Source of the DNA: Comamonadaceae bacterium
GTDB lineage: Bacteria > Pseudomonadota > Gammaproteobacteria > Burkholderiales > Burkholderiaceae_C
NCBI GenBank assembly: GCA_947478725.1
Contig: CANJWZ010000020.1
Coordinates: 1 to 64,000 of the forward strand
DNA: 64,000 nucleotides
Reading direction: 5' to 3'
Both the position numbers and the translations under genes were made by a program. Under the pieces are notes generated by a model. That model was given only the letters and a program-made list of their open reading frames with translations. It was not told where the DNA came from and did not search any database. Positions 59,501 to 64,000 of this stretch are shown here, piece by piece (position 1 is the first letter of the stretch; every line of letters starts with the position of its first letter).

Positions 59501-61701
59501 AGCGCATCGACGGCCATCACGCCTTGCCCTTGCGGCAGTACCAGCAATGGGTTGATTTCGAACTCGGCCAATGCCGGCGTGGTTGCCAAAAATGCGTCGC
59601 CGAATGCAACGGCTGCATCCACGAGTGCGCTGGTATCAGCAGCCGGTTGACCGCGAAAGCCTGCTAGCACGATGCTGAGCTTGAGGCTCGCGATTGCGTT
59701 GCTCACAGTGGCTTGGTCGGTTGGCAAGGCGAGCCAGGCCACATCGCGGAAAAGCTCCACCGCGACCCCGCCCAGTCCGATGGCCAGGACCGGTCCAAAG
59801 TCCGGGTTACGCGTGGCAGCCAGAAAAACTTCGACACCGTTTTTGACCATTTCCTGCACCAAAATGCCAGCTTCGGGTTTGTTCAGTGCTTTGCGGATGC
59901 GCCAAGCCTCGTTGGCTATGGCCCCTGGGCCCTTCACATTCAACGAGAGAAGGCCGAGTTCAGTCTTGTGACCCGCATCTTCGGGAAAAGCCTTGACAGC
60001 GACTGGACCCAGTTCCGCGCAAAGTTGCTCGATATTGCTGCCAGGCGCGACTTCTAGCCACCGCGGTACCGTCATGCCGGCGGCTTCCAGCCAGGACATG
60101 GTGCTGGCCCAATCCGACGGGGCGGCAATGCTGCTTTGGCGATAAAGCGCGCTGGCCCTGTTCTGCAAGCGATGCGCTTCAGTCGCACGGCGCGCCTTGT
60201 AGAGCCAGCCCAAGAAAAGCGCCGCTTCCGCAGGGTCGCGCGCGCACAAAACTTTCAGCTCGCGCAGTCTGGCGCGGTCAGCTGCCGGCAGGCTGTCGCC
60301 AAGGAAGGTGGCGATCACGGGCATGCCGGTATCGCTCGCGATCTTGCCTAGCAAGGCGGCGCGTTCCATCACATCCCTGGGTCCGCGATTGGCAACCTGC
60401 ACGATCAGCGCCTCGGTGTGCGGATCTTTGGCAATGATGGACAGCGTCTGGTCAAATAGGCCTTCATGCGAGAGCACCTGTCCGGTCAAGTCGGTCGGAT
60501 TTTCGACACCGCCAAATTCAGGCAGCGCATCCGTCAGCTGCGCGACCGTGCTGCGTGCAAAAGTACAAAGCGGCACACCATGCGCCTCGCACTGGTCGGC
60601 CGTTAAAGCACGTGTCCCGCCCGGAATGCTGAAAACAGACACGCCATCCTGACCGTCGCGCGCTTGACTTTGTTCTTGCAAATGCGATACAGGCAGTGGC
60701 GCGGTGCCGAGCACCTCGCCTGCGGCGATCAGCTCAGTCAGGCTTTCCAGCAAGATCGCACCAGCGCCTGCCAACAGGTCTCGGTAGACACTGAATTCGG
60801 ATGCGATCTTTCCTGTGTGCGATGCGGCCGCTTCCATGCCAGCCTTCGAATTCCCCGACTTCAGCGCCGCAACGCGAATACCGCGTGATGTTGCCAGTCG
60901 AATCAGTTGAAGCAGGCGCTCACCATCGCGCAGTCCTTCAATGAAAAGCAGCACGACACGCACGTCCTCCTGCTCGATCATCCATTCCATGTAATCGGCG
61001 ATGGTCAGCACGGTTTCATTGCCGACCGACACCACATAGGAGCAGCCGATTGCAGCGTCTTGCAGATGGCGCGCGACCGCTCCTGCCATGGCGCCGCTTT
61101 GTGACAGCACAGCCACCGGTGTATGGTGCAGCACATCCCGCTTGGCGGCTGACCCGAAGGTCAACAGGGTGCGCGCGGCAACCGACCAGACACCTTCGCA
61201 ATTGGGCCCGACCACCGCGACACCGGTCTGCCGAGCCGCAGCCGCCAGGTCTGCCGCCGCCTGGTGTCCGCTCTCCGTTTCCTCGAATCCTGAACTCATC
61301 ACCACGACCGCACGCGTGCCTTTCGCGGCGCAGTCACGCACCGCCTGCGCGCAGTGTTTTGCCGCTAGCATGATCATGGCGACATCAGGCACTTCAGGCA
61401 GCACATCAATACTCGGGTACGAGCGCAGACCGCCGATCTCGGTGGCCTTTGGGTTGACCGGGTAGATTTGGCCCTTAAAGCCGGTCTGGCGCAGTATGCC
61501 CAGCGGCGCGCCGGTCATCTTGCGCGGATCGGTCGAGAGGCCCACCAGTGCGATTGAGCGCGCATGAAAGATGAAGTCGAGCGGGTTTGCGTAGCTGCCA
61601 TCGAAAGCGCCAGAGCGGCCGGCAGCATGGCCTGCCCCCGGGTGCTTCGCGATACGGGCATGGTCATTTGTGCGTCCGGGTTTGTCCATCAGATCATTCA
61701 T
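59488..61701 (-). CDS. Acyl-CoA synthetase, NDP-forming type (CoA-binding plus ATP-grasp domains)
   Basis: RSIALVGLSTDPRKMTGAPLGILRQTGFKGQIYPVNPK, VVVMSSGFEET, VVGPNCEGVWS, FEINPLLVLPQGQGVMAVDALV. Confidence 0.9.
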   Translation of the reverse strand: MNDLMDKPGRTNDHARIAKHPGAGHAAGRSGAFDGSYANPLDFIFHARSIALVGLSTDPRKMTGAPLGILRQTGFKGQIYPVNPKATEIGGLRSYPSIDVLPEVPDVAMIMLAAKHCAQAVRDCAAKGTRAVVVMSSGFEETESGHQAAADLAAAARQTGVAVVGPNCEGVWSVAARTLLTFGSAAKRDVLHHTPVAVLSQSGAMAGAVARHLQDAAIGCSYVVSVGNETVLTIADYMEWMIEQEDVRVVLLFIEGLRDGERLLQLIRLATSRGIRVAALKSGNSKAGMEAAASHTGKIASEFSVYRDLLAGAGAILLESLTELIAAGEVLGTAPLPVSHLQEQSQARDGQDGVSVFSIPGGTRALTADQCEAHGVPLCTFARSTVAQLTDALPEFGGVENPTDLTGQVLSHEGLFDQTLSIIAKDPHTEALIVQVANRGPRDVMERAALLGKIASDTGMPVIATFLGDSLPAADRARLRELKVLCARDPAEAALFLGWLYKARRATEAHRLQNRASALYRQSSIAAPSDWASTMSWLEAAGMTVPRWLEVAPGSNIEQLCAELGPVAVKAFPEDAGHKTELGLLSLNVKGPGAIANEAWRIRKALNKPEAGILVQEMVKNGVEVFLAATRNPDFGPVLAIGLGGVAVELFRDVAWLALPTDQATVSNAIASLKLSIVLAGFRGQPAADTSALVDAAVAFGDAFLATTPALAEFEINPLLVLPQGQGVMAVDALVAS

Positions 61702-62912
61702 CAGATAACGTTCTTCTTATGCAGCGCTGCGATCTCCTCGCCGCTGCGCCCTAGGATTTCAGAAAGCACCTCGTCCGTGTGTTCTCCCAGCATCGGCGGT
61801 GCGCGGCGGATGTCGCCACCACAGCCGGAAAAGCGAAAGGGCACGCCGAGCTGCGTCAGTTTGCCAAGCTTTGCATGCTGCACGCTGGTGACCATGTCGG
61901 GCGAGGTGGTTCGCAACTCTTCATAAGCTGTCGCCAAGTCGTTGACAGGAGCGCAGGGAATGTCGGCTTCTTCCAGGATGGAAAGCCAATCTAATGTAGT
62001 TCTCTGTACAAAGACCTTCGAGAGCTCGGCCACCATCGCATCACGGTTCTTGACCCGGCTCTGGTTTGATGCAAATAGCGGATTGGTGCCAAGATCTGGC
62101 CGATGGATCGCATCACAGAAGGTGCGGTAGGTCTTGTTGGTGCCAGTAGCGACGACCACAAAACCATCTCGTGTCGGGAAAGACTGATACGGCACCAGCT
62201 GCGGATGGCCCGAACCCAGCGGCGCCACATCAGCGCCACCATCCATCACCGCCACAGAATAATTGATCAGCAGGCTCATCGTCGCGTCCAGCAGCGAGAC
62301 GCTGACTTCCTGGCCTTTACCGGTGCGCTCTCGGTCGTAGAGTGCCGCTAACACCGCAGCGACCAAGTAGATGCCGCCGCCGAAATCGGCCACCGACGCG
62401 CCAGCGCGAATCGGCTCTTTCGAATCGTGTGCGCCGGTTATCCGCATGATTCCCGAGCGCGCCTGCACAGCGATGTCCATGCCGGCCTTGTCTGCATGCA
62501 CACCTTCAGAACCGTAAGCAGAAATGTTGGCGTAGATCAGTTTCGGGTTGAATCGCTCGAGGCTTTTATAGTCGAGCCCAAGGCGTTTGGTCACGCCAGG
62601 GCGAAAGTTCTGCACCACGATGTCGGCCCATCCGGCAAGCTCTTCGCAAATCGCCCGTCCTTCGGGTGTTTTCATCTCAAGCGCCATACTGCGCTTGTTG
62701 CGGTTGACAGCGAGGAAATAGTCCCCGCCAACTTTGGGAATGTCGGTGTGGAAGCGCTCGCTGACGTTCATGTAGCGCGTGGCGTCGCCGCGTTCCGGTT
62801 TTTCAATTTTGATGATTTCAGCGCCCAGGTCGCCGAGCACCATCGTGCAGTAAGGGCCAGCCACGCCGTGCGTGAGGTCAAGTATCTTGATGCCTTCGAG
62901 AGGTCTGCGCAT
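61701..62912 (-). CDS. CaiB/BaiF family CoA transferase (class III)
   Basis: PLEGIKILDLTHGVAGPYCTMVLGDLGAEIIKIEKPERGDATR, LEMKTPEGRAICEELAGWADIVVQNFRPG. Confidence 0.94.
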   Translation of the reverse strand: MRRPLEGIKILDLTHGVAGPYCTMVLGDLGAEIIKIEKPERGDATRYMNVSERFHTDIPKVGGDYFLAVNRNKRSMALEMKTPEGRAICEELAGWADIVVQNFRPGVTKRLGLDYKSLERFNPKLIYANISAYGSEGVHADKAGMDIAVQARSGIMRITGAHDSKEPIRAGASVADFGGGIYLVAAVLAALYDRERTGKGQEVSVSLLDATMSLLINYSVAVMDGGADVAPLGSGHPQLVPYQSFPTRDGFVVVATGTNKTYRTFCDAIHRPDLGTNPLFASNQSRVKNRDAMVAELSKVFVQRTTLDWLSILEEADIPCAPVNDLATAYEELRTTSPDMVTSVQHAKLGKLTQLGVPFRFSGCGGDIRRAPPMLGEHTDEVLSEILGRSGEEIAALHKKNVI

Positions 62913-62924
62913 ATCCCTGTCTCC

Positions 62925-63995
62925 TTAGCACCGAAGGGTGATGTCGCGTGAAGGCAGTCGCACTTGCGCCTTACCGCTGCAGTTCTGTTCGCCGCGCTGG
63001 TTTTCGCCCCACCAGCGGATATCGACCAGCGCTTCGTCTTTTGTCTTGTGTTTGCCGGTGACTTCGGCATGCATGCGGGTCAGGTCGCCGACCAGGTTGG
63101 GTTTGGTCACACGGCCTTCTAGCTTGCGAACAAAGCCCAAGTCGCCGCACCAGTTGGTCAGCAGGTGGCCCGCCCAGTTGATGCGCTGCCAGCCCTGATC
63201 GTAAGCACCGGGCATGCCGATTTCGTGGGCGATTTCCACATCGAAATGGCCTGCGGCAGGATGCATTGGTATGTTGCGTGTCGGCGAGTAGTAGACGTTG
63301 CGTGGATGGCGATCGCGCTCGGCGAAGGCCAGTTTCATGACGCTGTAAACCGTACGGCGGCCCGAATAAAAGCCTACGATGTCTACCAGCGTGAGCGGCC
63401 CCTTTTGCACCACAGGCAGCATCTCGCCGACCTCGACCTGTTCCCAATACAGCGCATCGCTGCCGCGACGGAATTCGTTGCGATAACCTTCTGCGATGGT
63501 TTCGATTTCCTTGTCCGTATATTTGTAGGGCTTGGGCGCTTCTGCAGCACCGTTGACTGCGAACTTGAAGCCGCCGCCGCTGCGCTTGCGCGGAATCCGG
63601 TAGATGTCGCCCTCATAGCGGCTGACGAGTTGGCCGTGCTGGTTGCTATAGAGAACCTCGCCAACCTGGTTGACGTAGCGCGACACATTGCGGCTTGATT
63701 TGATTTGCACGTCGATGAGGCGGGCACGGGCAGTGACGGTGTCTCCCGCCTTCACGGGATGGAAGTGCTCGAATCGTGAGCCGGCAAAAATCCATTGGAT
63801 GCCTGGCATGCCCGGCGCGATGATGCCGCTGTCTATCGTGTATAGAAATGTGGGGGGCGCGACGACGACCCCATGTGCCGTTCGCTTGGCGTATTCGACA
63901 TCCGAAAAAAGCGGATTGTCGTCGCCCACGCTGTAGTGCGCCCAGCGGCGAATGTCATGAACCGACAGTGGCTCATAAATGGCTGGTGTGTGCAC
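62925..63995 (-). CDS. MaoC/FAS1-like hydratase-dehydratase family protein; may extend past window edge
   Basis: SVGDDNPLFSDVEYAKRTAHGVVVAPPTFLYTIDS, HFHPVKAGDTVTARARLIDV; GTG at 63995 could be internal. Confidence 0.8.
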   Translation of the reverse strand: MHTPAIYEPLSVHDIRRWAHYSVGDDNPLFSDVEYAKRTAHGVVVAPPTFLYTIDSGIIAPGMPGIQWIFAGSRFEHFHPVKAGDTVTARARLIDVQIKSSRNVSRYVNQVGEVLYSNQHGQLVSRYEGDIYRIPRKRSGGGFKFAVNGAAEAPKPYKYTDKEIETIAEGYRNEFRRGSDALYWEQVEVGEMLPVVQKGPLTLVDIVGFYSGRRTVYSVMKLAFAERDRHPRNVYYSPTRNIPMHPAAGHFDVEIAHEIGMPGAYDQGWQRINWAGHLLTNWCGDLGFVRKLEGRVTKPNLVGDLTRMHAEVTGKHKTKDEALVDIRWWGENQRGEQNCSGKAQVRLPSRDITLRC

Positions 63996-64000
63996 GTCGC

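Noticed and set aside
1-64000. tRNA, rRNA, prophage or complete IS elements
   Set aside because: None recognised on reading; no transposase or integrase ORF in the track.

Overview
The window is a 64 kb piece of a GC-rich betaproteobacterial chromosome. Gene content and dispersed repeats look like Comamonadaceae (Polaromonas/Rhodoferax-like); that placement is inference. About 60 CDS are supported. Positions 1-44 kb are mostly housekeeping: the end of a leucine-degradation cluster (biotin-dependent carboxylase subunit, HMG-CoA lyase), a double-length UvrA, a SAH-riboswitch/ahcY/tlyA/metF locus, rplM-rpsI with a structured leader, bactofilin/erpA, anmK, tyrS-dtd, ybeZ-ybeY, ruvA/ruvB, ttcA, a folB-like gene, cca, slt and 5-FCL. 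Positions 44-56 kb are more accessory: three toxin-antitoxin pairs, glmU/glmS, a sulfatase-modifying-factor-like protein and degraded gene remnants. Positions 56-64 kb hold a probable CoA-dependent catabolic operon (GntR, Bug/TctC, MmgE/PrpD, NDP-forming acyl-CoA synthetase, CoA transferase, MaoC). The most notable non-gene structure is at least two families of short dispersed repeats, several copies of which lie in frame inside conserved genes (uvrA, ttcA, ybaK-DUF1289, phoH, anmK, glmU). One family forms an 87-bp tandem array that splits ruvA from ruvB. Other leads are perfect inverted-repeat operators at toxin-antitoxin promoters, remnants of purT, an SDR and a metallo-hydrolase, and several large intergenic palindromes. 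No convincing wholly new multi-gene system was found; the dispersed repeats are the best candidate for under-described biology.
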